Of a stretch of 64,000 nt of DNA, positions 30,758 through 39,860 are shown piece after piece. The notes beneath the pieces are model-generated. The model ran no database searches and was not told the origin of the DNA. It saw only the letters and a program-made list of their open reading frames with translations. Source of the stretch: JACQFV01 sp964593585 (lineage in GTDB: Bacteria; Zixibacteria; MSB-5A5; WJJR01); NCBI GenBank assembly GCA_964593585.1, contig CAZQIZ010000008.1:33396-97395 (forward strand), given 5' to 3'. Each line of letters starts with the position of its first letter. The stretch's first letter is position 1. Made by a program: the position numbers and the translations under genes.

Positions 30758-32311
30758 ATGCGTCATCTGCCGGCATTGTCCCTTCTGATCCTCATCGCCA
30801 TCGCGGTCCCGGCGCAGGCCAATCCCGCCGACAGCGTCTTCTCCGCCTATGTCGCCGCCGTCCTCAGCGACAACTGGACTGCCGCCGAATCGCTCTGGCT
30901 GCCGGCGGAGGTGGAGCTCGCCAACCGTCTCGAGATCCGCTTCACCGGGCTGCCGCTCAAGGTCGATTGCACTTCGCCCCTGCAGGAGCACCGGGCGGTC
31001 ATCGCCAACGGAACAATCCAATACTCCGTTTCCGATTCGCTGGTCACCGACACGCTGGTCGCTAAAATTGTCGAGGTCCGTTCCGGCGCCGTCGCGGTAC
31101 GGCACACCTATCTCCTTGTGCCGACCGAAACGGGCTGGCGTCTGACCTCGCCGATTTACCAAGCCACCCGCGACTGGCCGGAGTATCGCACCCGCTTCTT
31201 CCGGGTGCGCTGCCCCGACGCGAGCCTGCTTAACGACTTTGCGCTGGAAGCCCTCGATGCCGCCGTCGATTCGCTCGGCACCATTTTTCATTTCCACGAC
31301 GAGCACTGGATCCGTCTGACCGCGCGTCGCATCGATTACTACCTGGCCGACCGCACGGGTGTGCGCGCGCTCACCGGGCATGACGCCCATGGCCTGACCT
31401 ACCTGCCTCTGGATGCGATCGTCACCAGCCATCTGCCGCACCCGCATGAGATCGTGCATGCGCTGATGAATTTCCGTCTCGGCCAGTTGCCGATGTACAC
31501 GCTGCCCGCTCTCCAGGAGGGCGTGGCGGTGGCCTACGGCGGACGCTGGGGCAAGGCGCCGCACGTCAGTTTACAGATGGGCGCGTTTGTCCTTGATGCC
31601 GAGTTGATGACCGTCGAGGACATCCTCACCTATGACGGCTTTCAGGCCGATGCCTCCGACCTGTCCTATGCCGTCGGCGGCCTGTTCACCCGCTGTCTGA
31701 TCTCCTCCATGGGGTTTCCGAATTTCACCGTGCTGTACCGCCGTCTCTCCGGACCGCAGCAGTATGTGCGCGGCATCCGCGCCGAAGATATCCGGCAGGC
31801 AGTCGAGGAGAGCACCGGGCAGCCCTGGGAACGGGTCGTCCCTGCCTGTCTGGTGCGCGAGGTCGAAGTCTTCACCCACCGTGGCCTCGATCCCTGCCTC
31901 GAAATCCCGGATGCATCTCTCCTGTGGCAGGAGAGGGCCGATGGTCTGGATGTGCGCATTCTCGAGGATGGGGTCCGCTACTACGTTGAACTGACAGGGG
32001 AGAAGTCGGGCGGCCAGATCGGCATCATCCTAAGCGACCCTGACTTTGGCGACACCGCCTACCGCAGCCGTCTGTTTTCCGAGCAGTTTCCCGATGCGCC
32101 GTATGACCACCAGGTCGTCGGCATCGTTTGCGACAGTCTCGAGGCGGGCCTCTACGATTACCGCCGTGATTTGCTCCTGGCCAAGTTCGCCTCCGGCTTC
32201 TCGACCGGAGAGAGCATCTGGGACCCTGCCGCCCGACTCATCCGGTTTCAACTCGACAAGGCGATGCTCCCGGACACACTGGCTCCCGGATGGTTGCGTC
32301 TGATCCGCTGA
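30758..32311 (+). CDS. Secreted HExxH zinc metalloprotease-like protein
   Basis: A 517-residue protein with a signal peptide (1-21, ending AQA). The motif HEIVH (230-234) followed by Glu254 in ALQEGVAVAYGG fits a gluzincin active site (HExxH-x19-E), as in peptidase-MA-like families. The region before it resembles a small NTF2-like or beta domain; the C-terminal ~150 residues form a separate beta-rich domain. The family is not recognised with certainty. The next gene, 35 bases downstream, encodes a thioredoxin-fold protein and may be co-transcribed. Confidence 0.8.
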   Translation: MRHLPALSLLILIAIAVPAQANPADSVFSAYVAAVLSDNWTAAESLWLPAEVELANRLEIRFTGLPLKVDCTSPLQEHRAVIANGTIQYSVSDSLVTDTLVAKIVEVRSGAVAVRHTYLLVPTETGWRLTSPIYQATRDWPEYRTRFFRVRCPDASLLNDFALEALDAAVDSLGTIFHFHDEHWIRLTARRIDYYLADRTGVRALTGHDAHGLTYLPLDAIVTSHLPHPHEIVHALMNFRLGQLPMYTLPALQEGVAVAYGGRWGKAPHVSLQMGAFVLDAELMTVEDILTYDGFQADASDLSYAVGGLFTRCLISSMGFPNFTVLYRRLSGPQQYVRGIRAEDIRQAVEESTGQPWERVVPACLVREVEVFTHRGLDPCLEIPDASLLWQERADGLDVRILEDGVRYYVELTGEKSGGQIGIILSDPDFGDTAYRSRLFSEQFPDAPYDHQVVGIVCDSLEAGLYDYRRDLLLAKFASGFSTGESIWDPAARLIRFQLDKAMLPDTLAPGWLRLIR

Positions 32312-32346
32312 CAAACTTGCGCCGCCTTGTCAAAAAGGAGTGACCC

Positions 32347-32868
32347 ATGCGACGTGTCCAATTGTTCATCCGCTACATTCTCACCGCGGCGATTGTCATG
32401 ATCGCCGGGGAGAATGCCATGGCCGGCTGGTACACTGACTCGATCAAGACCGCGTCCGTCATCGAAATCCGCGGCGAGAGCGCCGATTCCGCCAAGTGCC
32501 GTGAATCCGGCGACCGCTACATCGACGACAACCTCGACTATCTGCTCTCGGCCAACGAATGGCTGATCGTCAACTTCTGCGCTTACTGGTGCGGCGACTG
32601 CAACAACTTCACGCCCGATTTCTACCGCGCCGCCGGCCAAACCGAATACGCCGGCATTCGCTGGGCCTACGCCGACATCGATGGCACCCGCGGCAACGAA
32701 AACCTGCGCAAACGCTTCAGTCTGCCCGGCACGCCGGTGGTGATCCTTTTCCACAAGGGCGAGATTGTCAAAGACGCCGACGGCAACCCGGCCATCCTCG
32801 ATGGCCACGCCGGCGACAAATCCTACGACGACATCATCGCCTACCTGAACGCGCACTACCGTCCGTAG
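32347..32868 (+). CDS. Exported thioredoxin-fold protein (CGDC)
   Basis: A 173-residue protein with an N-terminal signal or anchor (ending AMAG), a thioredoxin fold, active site WCGDC (Cys82, Cys85) and cis-proline motif LPGTPVVIL. The CGDC dipeptide is unusual; WCGPC and WCGHC are common. It resembles the DsbD C-terminal domain/thioredoxin_7 style. AAAAGGAG precedes ATG 32347. Periplasmic thiol exchange is expected. Confidence 0.85.
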   Translation: MRRVQLFIRYILTAAIVMIAGENAMAGWYTDSIKTASVIEIRGESADSAKCRESGDRYIDDNLDYLLSANEWLIVNFCAYWCGDCNNFTPDFYRAAGQTEYAGIRWAYADIDGTRGNENLRKRFSLPGTPVVILFHKGEIVKDADGNPAILDGHAGDKSYDDIIAYLNAHYRP

Positions 32869-32904
32869 GCAACGCTCCGCTCGAGAACCTAATTCAAGTG
32901 TCGC

Positions 32905-32990
32905 GGATCAAGGGGCTTTAAGTCCCTTGATCGCCAGCCACCCGCAAGGCCGCCACAAGCAGGCTCGGCCGAAGCCTCGCCCTCCCAATC
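32905..32990. repeat. Degenerate family A plus reversed family C repeat
   Basis: TCAAGGGGCTT-TA-AGTCCCTTGA (32908-32930) is followed by a reverse-oriented family-C element (AGCAGGCTCGGCCGAAGCCT...CCCTCCC, ~32956-32988). Short CCAATCGCCAATCGAAAATC direct repeats lie near 33017-33045. No gene in this 220-base gap. Confidence 0.75.
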
Positions 32991-33091
32991 CTGCCACCGC
33001 CCCCCGAATCCATAATCGCCAATCGCCAATCGAAAATCGCCAATCCCCACCCCCACTTCGGGGGTGCCAGTCACGTGACCGGGTAGGGTAG

Positions 33092-34375
33092 ATGCCGCAC
33101 TCTCCCTCCTCCTGGTGGCAACGCCTCTTCGCCCGCCGTGTCTCCTCGCCGTCCGGCGACCGTCCCGGTCCCTTCACACGTGCCGCCGGTTGGTCGGCTC
33201 GCCCGCGCTCCCATCGTCCCGACTTCAGCGAGCACGAATGGACATTTGCCGGCGGCGCGGTCACCGACCGCGCCTTCGCCACACGTCTGCATCGCTTCAT
33301 GCGCGACCACATCCCGATCCTCAGAGCGGTCATCTGGACATGGACACGCCTGGCCGCCGCCCCCTCCCGCTTCGAAATCAGCGCCTCCACCGAAGCCATC
33401 AAGAATAGGTCCTATAGGGCCCTATCGGACCTGTCACGCCGCATTCACCCCGACCGTCTCACCCGCTTTGCCGGCTTCGATGCCCTGCTGTTGCAGTATT
33501 TCGATGCGCTCTTCACCGATGGCGCCGTCTGCGGTGAACTGACCCTGTTGCCCTCTCGCGCCGGCCTGGCAAGGTTCGATTTCATCGACACCGCCACGCT
33601 CGAATTCGCGCCGGACCCTCAGGATGGCTGGCGGATGTACCAGCGCACGCCCGAAGGGCGCGTGACGCTCGATTCGGATGCCATCTACTATCAGCCGCTG
33701 GATGCCGAGGCCGGACGTCCCCATGGCAAGTCGCTGATCGGGGCGGTCGGGTTTGTCGCGCGCATCGAGCAGGAACTGGTGCGCGACATCGGCAAGGCGA
33801 TGCACAACGCCGGTTATCACCGTCTGCATGTGGCGATCAAGCCGCCGACGCCGGGCGCGGCCGAATCCGACAGCGACTACACCGCCCGCGCCAACGCCTA
33901 CTTCGACCAGACTGTGCGCGCTCTGCGCGAATTCGATGTCGACGACAACCCGGTCACCTGGGACGATGTCGAAATCCGCCACATCGGCCCCTCCGGCGAG
34001 GTGACCTCGTCCCGCAGTTGGTATCTCAACCACCGCTCGATGGTCGAGGATGTGATCGCCGGCTGCCATCTGGCGCCGTTCATGCTCGGATACGCCTACG
34101 GCGGCACCCAGACCTGGGCGAAGTTCAAATACGAGATGGTGGGCCGGCAGATAGCGACGCTGCAACGCGCCGCCTCGCGCTTCTGCGAGTGGATCGCCAA
34201 CATCGAACTGGCCCTGCACGGTCTCGACGCCGAAGCCAGCCACGTCTTCAACAACCGCCTCGACTTCGACCGCCGCGAACGCTACGAAACCGACCGCGCC
34301 CTCACCGACCTGGTCCTCCGTCAACTCGAATCCGGCCTGATTACAATCGACGAAGCCAAGCAGAAGCTCGCGTAG
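33092..34375 (+). CDS. Phage portal-like protein
   Basis: A 427-residue protein. The pattern FDFIDTATLEFAPDPQDGW, ARIEQELVRDIGKAMHNAG, SRSWYLNHRSMVEDVIAGCHLAPFMLGY and YEMVGRQIATLQRAASRFCEWIANIE matches the clip/stem/crown order of tailed-phage portal proteins. It is followed 400+ bases later by a terminase gene on the same strand. No capsid, protease or tail genes surround it, so this is a remnant or a domesticated pair. A 26-base palindrome is embedded in the coding sequence near residue 110. Confidence 0.65.
   Translation: MPHSPSSWWQRLFARRVSSPSGDRPGPFTRAAGWSARPRSHRPDFSEHEWTFAGGAVTDRAFATRLHRFMRDHIPILRAVIWTWTRLAAAPSRFEISASTEAIKNRSYRALSDLSRRIHPDRLTRFAGFDALLLQYFDALFTDGAVCGELTLLPSRAGLARFDFIDTATLEFAPDPQDGWRMYQRTPEGRVTLDSDAIYYQPLDAEAGRPHGKSLIGAVGFVARIEQELVRDIGKAMHNAGYHRLHVAIKPPTPGAAESDSDYTARANAYFDQTVRALREFDVDDNPVTWDDVEIRHIGPSGEVTSSRSWYLNHRSMVEDVIAGCHLAPFMLGYAYGGTQTWAKFKYEMVGRQIATLQRAASRFCEWIANIELALHGLDAEASHVFNNRLDFDRRERYETDRALTDLVLRQLESGLITIDEAKQKLA
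33407..33432. repeat. 26-base palindrome inside the portal gene (family F)
   Basis: AGGTCCTATAGGG followed by its near-complement CCCTATCGGACCT (one mismatch). A related core, GGACCAATTGGTCC, is at 42829-42842. It is read in frame as part of the portal protein (NRSYRALSDL). Confidence 0.7.
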
Positions 34376-34464
34376 GGTGCGTGGGCTTTATTCACGCACC
34401 GCGTGTCAAACGTCCACCCACAACCGGCATGTCGATCTCTTGAGCACACAGGTCAAATACTCTA

Positions 34465-34720
34465 ATTCCCCTCTCCCCTGAAAGGGGAGAGGGCCGGGGT
34501 GAGGGGCTACTGCTACGCGCAAATCCCCTCACCCCAACCCTCTCCCCCTCCGGGGGAGAGGGGCTTGTGCCGGATCTTGAATCATGCATGTGCAACGGGA
34601 CGATCAGCGGGAACGATAGCGGCAGACGATCATTCGCGCGGAACGTTCATGTTTTCTCCACCGTAGGATGTCCTCCAATTCCCCTCTCCCCTGAAAGGGG
34701 AGAGGGCCAGGGTGAGGGGC
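34465..34720. repeat. Three family-E GGGGAGAGGG palindromic repeats
   Basis: The 400-base stretch between the portal and terminase coding regions holds three copies of a C-rich/G-rich palindrome: 34467-34506 (CCCCTCTCCCCTGAAAGGGG then AGAGGGCCGGGGTGAGGGG), 34525-34563 in reverse orientation, and 34681-34719. Copies 1 and 3 differ at two or three bases. They separate two genes that are normally adjacent. Confidence 0.85.
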
Positions 34721-36171
34721 CTCTGCGCGCGCGCCTCACCCACCATCTGCCTTGCCCGTCCGATCACTCATCACTCACTCATGACTTCGGCAATCCCAAT
34801 CTGCACCCCCATCTGCCCACCCCCTCCTTCCGCCGCGCGCTGGTAGATCCCGTCTACTTCGCGCAATCCTTCCTCCGGATCGACCCTCACCCCGGCCAGC
34901 GTCTCTGGCTGGCTAACTCAATCACGCCCGAGAACCTGCTCCACTGCGGCAACCGCTGGGGCAAATCGCTGGTGCAGGCGATCAAGATCGCCCATCGTCT
35001 GTTGTTCCAGATCCGCGACCCGCGCCATGACCGGGTCGGACGCTATGTTGTCGCCAATGTCTCGATTACCCTCGATCAGGCGCGGATCATCTTCAACGAG
35101 GCCGTCAATCTCCTGCGAAGCCTTCCGTATTGCGATTACCTGATCGACGATCTGTTGGTCACGCCCTTCCCGATGCTGCGTTTGACCAACGGCTCGGTGC
35201 TGTGGGCGCGTTCGACCCAGCGGCGCGGCGAGTACCTGCTCGGCCACGATTTCGATTTCATCTCGTTCGATGAGGCCGCCTTCGAGCCGGCCGCCGACTA
35301 TGTCGTCGAGGAAGTGCTGATGATGCGTGTGGTCGACCGCGCCGGGCAGATCGATTATGTCTCAACCCCGCGCGGCAAGAACTGGTTTTTCCGCAAGGCC
35401 CAGGAGATCGCCGCGCGCGGCGCGCACGGCTACATACAGCGCGGCGACAGCCGCGACAATCCCCACCTGCCCGCCGCCTACCTCGAACGGACTATCGCGC
35501 GCCTGTCACCGCAACGCCGCGCCCAGAACATCGAGGGCCGCTTCGTCGACCTCGGCAACGAAGTCCTGCGCGAAGAAGACATCCAACGCGCCCTCGCTCT
35601 CTGGAGGGGTGCGCACGCCAACGCGGGACAAGGGGCTTTCAGCCCCTTGTCCCGCGGTCGGCATTTTGTCCACGGCTGGGACCTGGCCCGCAAACGCACC
35701 TGGACGGTCGGCATCACGCTCGACATCACCGAACGCCCCTATCAACTGGTCGCCTTCGAGCGCTTCCAGCATCGGTGCTGGCCGGCGGTCATAAGCGCCA
35801 TACGCGAACGTCACTCGCGTTTCGGCGGCCGTGTGATCATCGACGCCACCGGCCTGGGTGATGTCATCCTTGCCGAGCTGGCCGACATTGGCGCTCAGGG
35901 ATACAATTTCGGCGAACGCGGGGGGAAGGCAAAGGCGGAGTTGATCGCCACACTGGAACACGCCTTCGCCGCCGGGCTGATCGGCCTCCCGATGATTGAG
36001 ATGACCACCGCCGACGGCGACTACTGGTCGCTGCCCAACGAACTGCGCGAATTCACCTGGGATGACAACCAGCGCTGCGATGCGGTCTTCGCGTTGGCGC
36101 TGGCGCTGTGGCTGGCGCGTCAACCGCGCGACCCGTTGATCGCGCCGTCATTCCGCGTCGCCGGATGGTGA
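34567..36171 (+). CDS. Phage terminase large subunit-like protein, uncertain 5' end
   Basis: DNA-packaging motor type: Walker A GNRWGKS, Walker B FISFDEAAF and a C-terminal RNase-H-like nuclease with acidic residues in VHGWDLARK, VIIDATGLGD and DDNQRCDAVFALALALW. The frame is open from GTG 34567 but the first ~75 codons run through family-E repeats and are probably not native. The recognisable protein begins near FRRALVDPVYFAQSFL (~34835), and no ATG lies in frame there, so the 5' end may be damaged. A perfect palindromic repeat is inserted in frame at 35622-35653, between the ATPase and nuclease parts. Whether it is functional is unknown. Confidence 0.75.
   Translation: MPDLESCMCNGTISGNDSGRRSFARNVHVFSTVGCPPIPLSPERGEGQGEGPLRARLTHHLPCPSDHSSLTHDFGNPNLHPHLPTPSFRRALVDPVYFAQSFLRIDPHPGQRLWLANSITPENLLHCGNRWGKSLVQAIKIAHRLLFQIRDPRHDRVGRYVVANVSITLDQARIIFNEAVNLLRSLPYCDYLIDDLLVTPFPMLRLTNGSVLWARSTQRRGEYLLGHDFDFISFDEAAFEPAADYVVEEVLMMRVVDRAGQIDYVSTPRGKNWFFRKAQEIAARGAHGYIQRGDSRDNPHLPAAYLERTIARLSPQRRAQNIEGRFVDLGNEVLREEDIQRALALWRGAHANAGQGAFSPLSRGRHFVHGWDLARKRTWTVGITLDITERPYQLVAFERFQHRCWPAVISAIRERHSRFGGRVIIDATGLGDVILAELADIGAQGYNFGERGGKAKAELIATLEHAFAAGLIGLPMIEMTTADGDYWSLPNELREFTWDDNQRCDAVFALALALWLARQPRDPLIAPSFRVAGW
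35622..35656. repeat. Family-A palindrome inside the terminase gene
   Basis: The best copy of family A: 16-bp arms CGCGGGACAAGGGGCT/AGCCCCTTGTCCCGCG with loop TTC. It adds the in-frame peptide GQGAFSPLS to the terminase and does not break the frame. Confidence 0.92.
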
Positions 36172-36186
36172 TGCAGACAAACGCCG

Positions 36187-36207
36187 GGGCGAACCTCGTG
36201 TTCGCCC
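36187..36207. terminator. Hairpin between convergent terminase and thioredoxin genes
   Basis: GGGCGAAC/GTTCGCCC with loop CTCGT; on the plus strand it is followed by TCGTTGCTTGTTTTC, so it may end the terminase transcript. Confidence 0.5.
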
Positions 36208-36246
36208 TCGTTGCTTGTTTTCACCGATACCCCGACCGTGGGAACG

Positions 36247-36735
36247 CTACCAAACCCCATCACGAAGGCGCTCCAGCTCTCCGGCAAACTGCGCCGCATC
36301 GCGATAGCCGACCATCGGCCCGATGATGGTCCCGTTGCGCTGCAAGAACACCATCGTCGGCACCCCGCCCACATCAAAGACATCCCGGGCCATCTGCCTG
36401 CAGGTCACCATGCTGTCGCCGCAGACCACCATCGAGTCGAGATCGGGATTGAGGTTGACGATGTTGTACCACGATCCGAGCATGCGTATGACGGCGGTGT
36501 CGGCCAGTGTCTCCTGCTTGAGCCGCCGGCACCAACCGCACCAATCGGCCAGCACAAACACGATTGATACGTCCTTCTTGCCGGGTGTGTCCCGATACAC
36601 GACCTCAGTCCCCACCCACTGTAGCTCGGTGTAGACCGGCGGATCGTCACTGCTCACGCTCTTGTCGTCGCCGCAGGCGGCCAGCGACAGAAACAGGATC
36701 ATTCCCAACAGACACACAGCGCGTCGTGGGCTCAT
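36247..36735 (-). CDS. Thioredoxin-fold lipoprotein (WCGWC)
   Basis: A 162-residue protein with a lipoprotein signal (lipobox LAAC, mature N-terminus CGDDKS), a thioredoxin-like domain with active site WCGWC and cis-Pro in GGVPTMVFL. There are two extra cysteines (VVCGDSMVTC). ATG 36735 follows AAAGGAG. It is likely a periplasm-facing, membrane-anchored thiol oxidoreductase, and is distinct from the CGDC protein at 32347. Confidence 0.87.
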   Translation of the reverse strand: MSPRRAVCLLGMILFLSLAACGDDKSVSSDDPPVYTELQWVGTEVVYRDTPGKKDVSIVFVLADWCGWCRRLKQETLADTAVIRMLGSWYNIVNLNPDLDSMVVCGDSMVTCRQMARDVFDVGGVPTMVFLQRNGTIIGPMVGYRDAAQFAGELERLRDGVW

Positions 36736-36806
36736 AGCGGTCTCCTTTGGCCGGTATCTACGCCGGTCACAATGCAGCGGTCAAGCCCCGGACGCGCCAT
36801 CCTGAC

Positions 36807-36837
36807 AAGAAAATGGGGCGAACCATGTTCGCCCCAT
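36807..36837 (-). terminator. Terminator of the minus-strand subtilase gene
   Basis: Perfect 11-bp stem ATGGGGCGAAC/GTTCGCCCCAT (loop of 3), followed on the minus strand by TTTTCTT, 25 bases past the stop of the gene ending at 36862. Confidence 0.85.
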
Positions 36838-36861
36838 CGGTCCATTTGTCGTGGCTTCCGG

Positions 36862-39132
36862 CTACGGGCACGGAGCCACGCAGGGATCGCAGAACTCCAA
36901 CGCGGCGTTCGCGCCGCGAAATGCCACATTCACCAGGTGCACGACGTCCGAGACCGACACCACGCAGTCGCAGTCGACATCGTTGCGGCTGATGTGAGCG
37001 CAGCTTGCGTCCACAAGCGGTGTCCCGTTGCGGAAGGCCTCCGTGACCATCAGCACCACGTCCTGTACGTTGGTCACGCCGTCGCATTGCGGATCGGCGT
37101 GGCAGTCGCAGACGTTGATCGCGGTTGTGCCCCCGGTCGGGCTGGCGGCGCCGGACGCGCAGCCATTCTTGCCGAGCACATGGTAGTTGTAAGTCCCGGA
37201 CGCGTGATTGGCCGTGTAGCTCAGATTCGGGCCATCATAGACCAACACATTGTTCTCGTAAAGCTCATAGGCGGTTGCAAGCGCCACGGCGTTCCAGCTG
37301 ACCGTGTAGTCGACCGCCCCGCACGGCGCGGCGTTGGACGTTTGCGGCGCCGCCGGCGCGGCGGGCGCCGTCTGCACCGTCGTCGCGCCCCCCGCCGGAC
37401 CCGATGGTCCGGTGCCGCAGGCATTGGTCGCCTTCACCGTGTAAGTGAAACTCCCCGACGTCCGCGACAGTGTCTGCTGGGTCAGCGGCCCGGCATAGAT
37501 CAGATTCCCGTTCTCGTACAGTTCATAACCGGTCGCCCCGGATTCGGGCATCCACGAGATGATGTAGTTCTCGCTCGGGCACGGCGTCGCATCGGTGGTC
37601 GATGGCGCGTTCGGCGCCCCCGGCTCGGCGCAGCCGTCGTAGTTGATCGCCGCCATGATGTCGATGATCCCCCAGCCGTAGGTGTTGTTGGGGGAGAAGG
37701 CCTGTGAGGCGGTTGCCATCAAGGCCTCGCGCACCTGCATCGGCGTCCAGGACGGATTCGCCGACAGGATCACACCCACCGCGCCCGCCACCATCGGCGT
37801 CGACAGCGAAGTCCCGGAGACCCCACCGAAGGTGTTCGTGCCCGTCGCGGTCGCGCACCAAGTGGCGACACCCTGTGCGCAGACCTCGGGCTTGATGCGC
37901 GCATCGGCGGTCGGCCCTCGAGAGGAAAAGCCGGCGATCACGCCGTTGGAGTCAACCGCGCCGCAGGCCAGGATCGAATCGGCATCGGCCGGCGCGCCGA
38001 GTGTCGATGCCCCCGGCCCGGAATTGCCCATCGCGTTGCACACCACAATCCCCAACACCGCCGCCGAATCCGCCGCCTTGGTGATCGTACAGTAGTCGCC
38101 GTTGTAATTGGCGAGCACATACCAGTCGCTATAGGTCAGCGACGAGGAAATCACATCGGCGCCGTTGAGATCGGCCCACTCCATCGCCGCCACCCAGTTG
38201 TCCTCTTCCACCGGCGTCTCGGAGGAAATATCCTCCGTCTTGCCCAGCAGGAATTCCGCCTCGAAGGCGGGCCCGTAGAGCGTGCCATCCAGCTTTCCGC
38301 CCGCGGTCGACCAACAGTAGGTGCCGTGATTGTGCTGGCCCGCCGGATCGGCCCCTTCGTTCTGGGTATTGCCATCGTTGTTGATGAAGTCCCATTCGGC
38401 GATCACCCGTCCCTCGGCATACGCCTCGGCAAAGGCGGTGTGATCCTTGCGGTAGCCGGTGTCGAGCATGCAGATGCGGACACCCTGCCCGCGGTGCCCG
38501 GCGGTGTGCGCCGCCAACGCGTTGATCTGTAAGTTCTGTCGATACGAGCGCCCGTAGTTGAGGATATCGGCGATGCCGGACAGGCGCTCGCCGCCCGTCG
38601 TTGCCGTCTCCTCTGACTCCGGCGTCTCCGCGCCGCCGCGGAATCCGACCACCGGACGGATTTCATACACAAACGGCAGATGCGACAGCGAGTCCAATTG
38701 CGCCGGATCGATGTCGAACGACGCCGCGTTCAGCCAGCGCGAGGCGCGCCTAAGCGTGCCGCCCAAATCGGCGACACGGTCGATGTACTCCTGACGCACC
38801 GGCATGTCGAGAAACATCACCCGGTCGCGGCCCATCTTGGCGCGACGCGCCGCGGCGCGCTCGGGCAACGTCACCGTGCCCTGCGCCGCCGACATCATGC
38901 CGCGCTCATCGTAAAAGCCCTTGTCGGTGAAGAACACCCACACCCGGGCACGGCCGGCGCGCAAATGCGCGGAGGTGGTCGCCGCCGCCCACGCGGAGAT
39001 GACCGGATCCTTCTTTACGCGCACAAATTGACGGCTCGGCGCGCTCGAATGTGCGTTGAAAACCAGAGCCAGCGTCAACGTCCCGGCCGCACAAACTCCC
39101 CAAAGCCACCTGCGGGATTTCGCCAACTGCAT
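36862..39132 (-). CDS. Secreted subtilisin-like protease with dockerin-like tail
   Basis: A 756-residue S8 protease. A signal or anchor segment (~8-28) is followed by a propeptide with the motif VWVFFTDKGFYDERG (~65-80). The catalytic domain has Asp224 (MLDTGY), His269 (HNHGTYC) and Ser442 (GTSLSTPM). Two FN3-like repeats follow (each with ELYENG/ENNxLxY). The Cys-rich C-terminal tail has two dockerin-like units (DPQCDGVTNVQDVVLMVTEAFRNG and NDVDCDCVVSVSDVVHLVNVAFRG without gaps in frame). ATG 39132 is preferred to GTG 39141 because AAGGTGG lies at suitable spacing. It is exported and probably cell-surface. Confidence 0.93.
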   Translation of the reverse strand: MQLAKSRRWLWGVCAAGTLTLALVFNAHSSAPSRQFVRVKKDPVISAWAAATTSAHLRAGRARVWVFFTDKGFYDERGMMSAAQGTVTLPERAAARRAKMGRDRVMFLDMPVRQEYIDRVADLGGTLRRASRWLNAASFDIDPAQLDSLSHLPFVYEIRPVVGFRGGAETPESEETATTGGERLSGIADILNYGRSYRQNLQINALAAHTAGHRGQGVRICMLDTGYRKDHTAFAEAYAEGRVIAEWDFINNDGNTQNEGADPAGQHNHGTYCWSTAGGKLDGTLYGPAFEAEFLLGKTEDISSETPVEEDNWVAAMEWADLNGADVISSSLTYSDWYVLANYNGDYCTITKAADSAAVLGIVVCNAMGNSGPGASTLGAPADADSILACGAVDSNGVIAGFSSRGPTADARIKPEVCAQGVATWCATATGTNTFGGVSGTSLSTPMVAGAVGVILSANPSWTPMQVREALMATASQAFSPNNTYGWGIIDIMAAINYDGCAEPGAPNAPSTTDATPCPSENYIISWMPESGATGYELYENGNLIYAGPLTQQTLSRTSGSFTYTVKATNACGTGPSGPAGGATTVQTAPAAPAAPQTSNAAPCGAVDYTVSWNAVALATAYELYENNVLVYDGPNLSYTANHASGTYNYHVLGKNGCASGAASPTGGTTAINVCDCHADPQCDGVTNVQDVVLMVTEAFRNGTPLVDASCAHISRNDVDCDCVVSVSDVVHLVNVAFRGANAALEFCDPCVAPCP

Positions 39133-39374
39133 CACACCCACCTTTGATCGCCGGCCGCCATCCGGCAGCCCGCACGTATGCCTTTCTTATTTTCGGCCGG
39201 AATTGCGACCGCTCGATGAGACCTCACGACGATTCCACGGCCGTCAGGCGGTGAGGGATCGCCGCCAACCGCTTCCTGCCACGCAAGATACCGCATTCCC
39301 CCGGGGTGTCAACCCCACCGGCGGATCGCCGCAACCTGCTTGGCAGATGTCCCGCCGCGACATAATTTCTCCTC

Positions 39375-39860
39375 ATGCCACGCACCGCGACTGTCGTAAC
39401 CGTCTCCACCGGTATCGCAAAAGGCGATCGCCAAGATGCATCCGGCGGCATCCTCCGCGATGGACTGGCCGCGCTCGGGCTAGAGGTCGCTGATGGCGGC
39501 GTCATTCCCGATCAACGGCTTGTCATTCAACAGGCCATTCTCCGCCTGGCGGATTTTGATCGCCGCGCGTTGATCGTTTTCACCGGCGGCACCGGCCCGA
39601 CCCCCGATGATGTCACCACCCAGGCGATCCTGCCGTTGCTGGACCGTCGCTATCATGGGATCGAAAACGCCCTCTTCGATGATGCGCGCGGCTCCACTCC
39701 CCGCGCCCCGATGACCCGTCTTCTGGCCGGCGCGCGACACGGCAGCGTCATTATCGCGCTGCCCGGATCGCCCGGCGCCTGCCGCGATGCCCTCAGGACC
39801 CTGTCCGGCTTCCTCTCGCATCTTTTGACCCTGAGCGCCGGGATGGCGGATCCGCATTAG
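39375..39860 (+). CDS. MogA/MoaB-like molybdopterin-binding protein
   Basis: A 161-residue protein with the MoCF_biosynth fold: VVTVSTGIAKGDRQDASG, VFTGGTGPTPDDVT (substrate loop) and ALPGSPGACRDAL. MogA/MoaB proteins adenylylate molybdopterin in molybdenum cofactor synthesis. No other moa/moe gene is nearby. Its 3' end overlaps the convergent small gene at 39793-40068 by 68 bases. Confidence 0.88.
   Translation: MPRTATVVTVSTGIAKGDRQDASGGILRDGLAALGLEVADGGVIPDQRLVIQQAILRLADFDRRALIVFTGGTGPTPDDVTTQAILPLLDRRYHGIENALFDDARGSTPRAPMTRLLAGARHGSVIIALPGSPGACRDALRTLSGFLSHLLTLSAGMADPH

Noticed and set aside
36772..37707. 311-codon plus-strand frame opposite the minus-strand subtilase
   Set aside because: Arg/Gly/Ala-rich shadow frame; the subtilase with its full catalytic triad is on the other strand.
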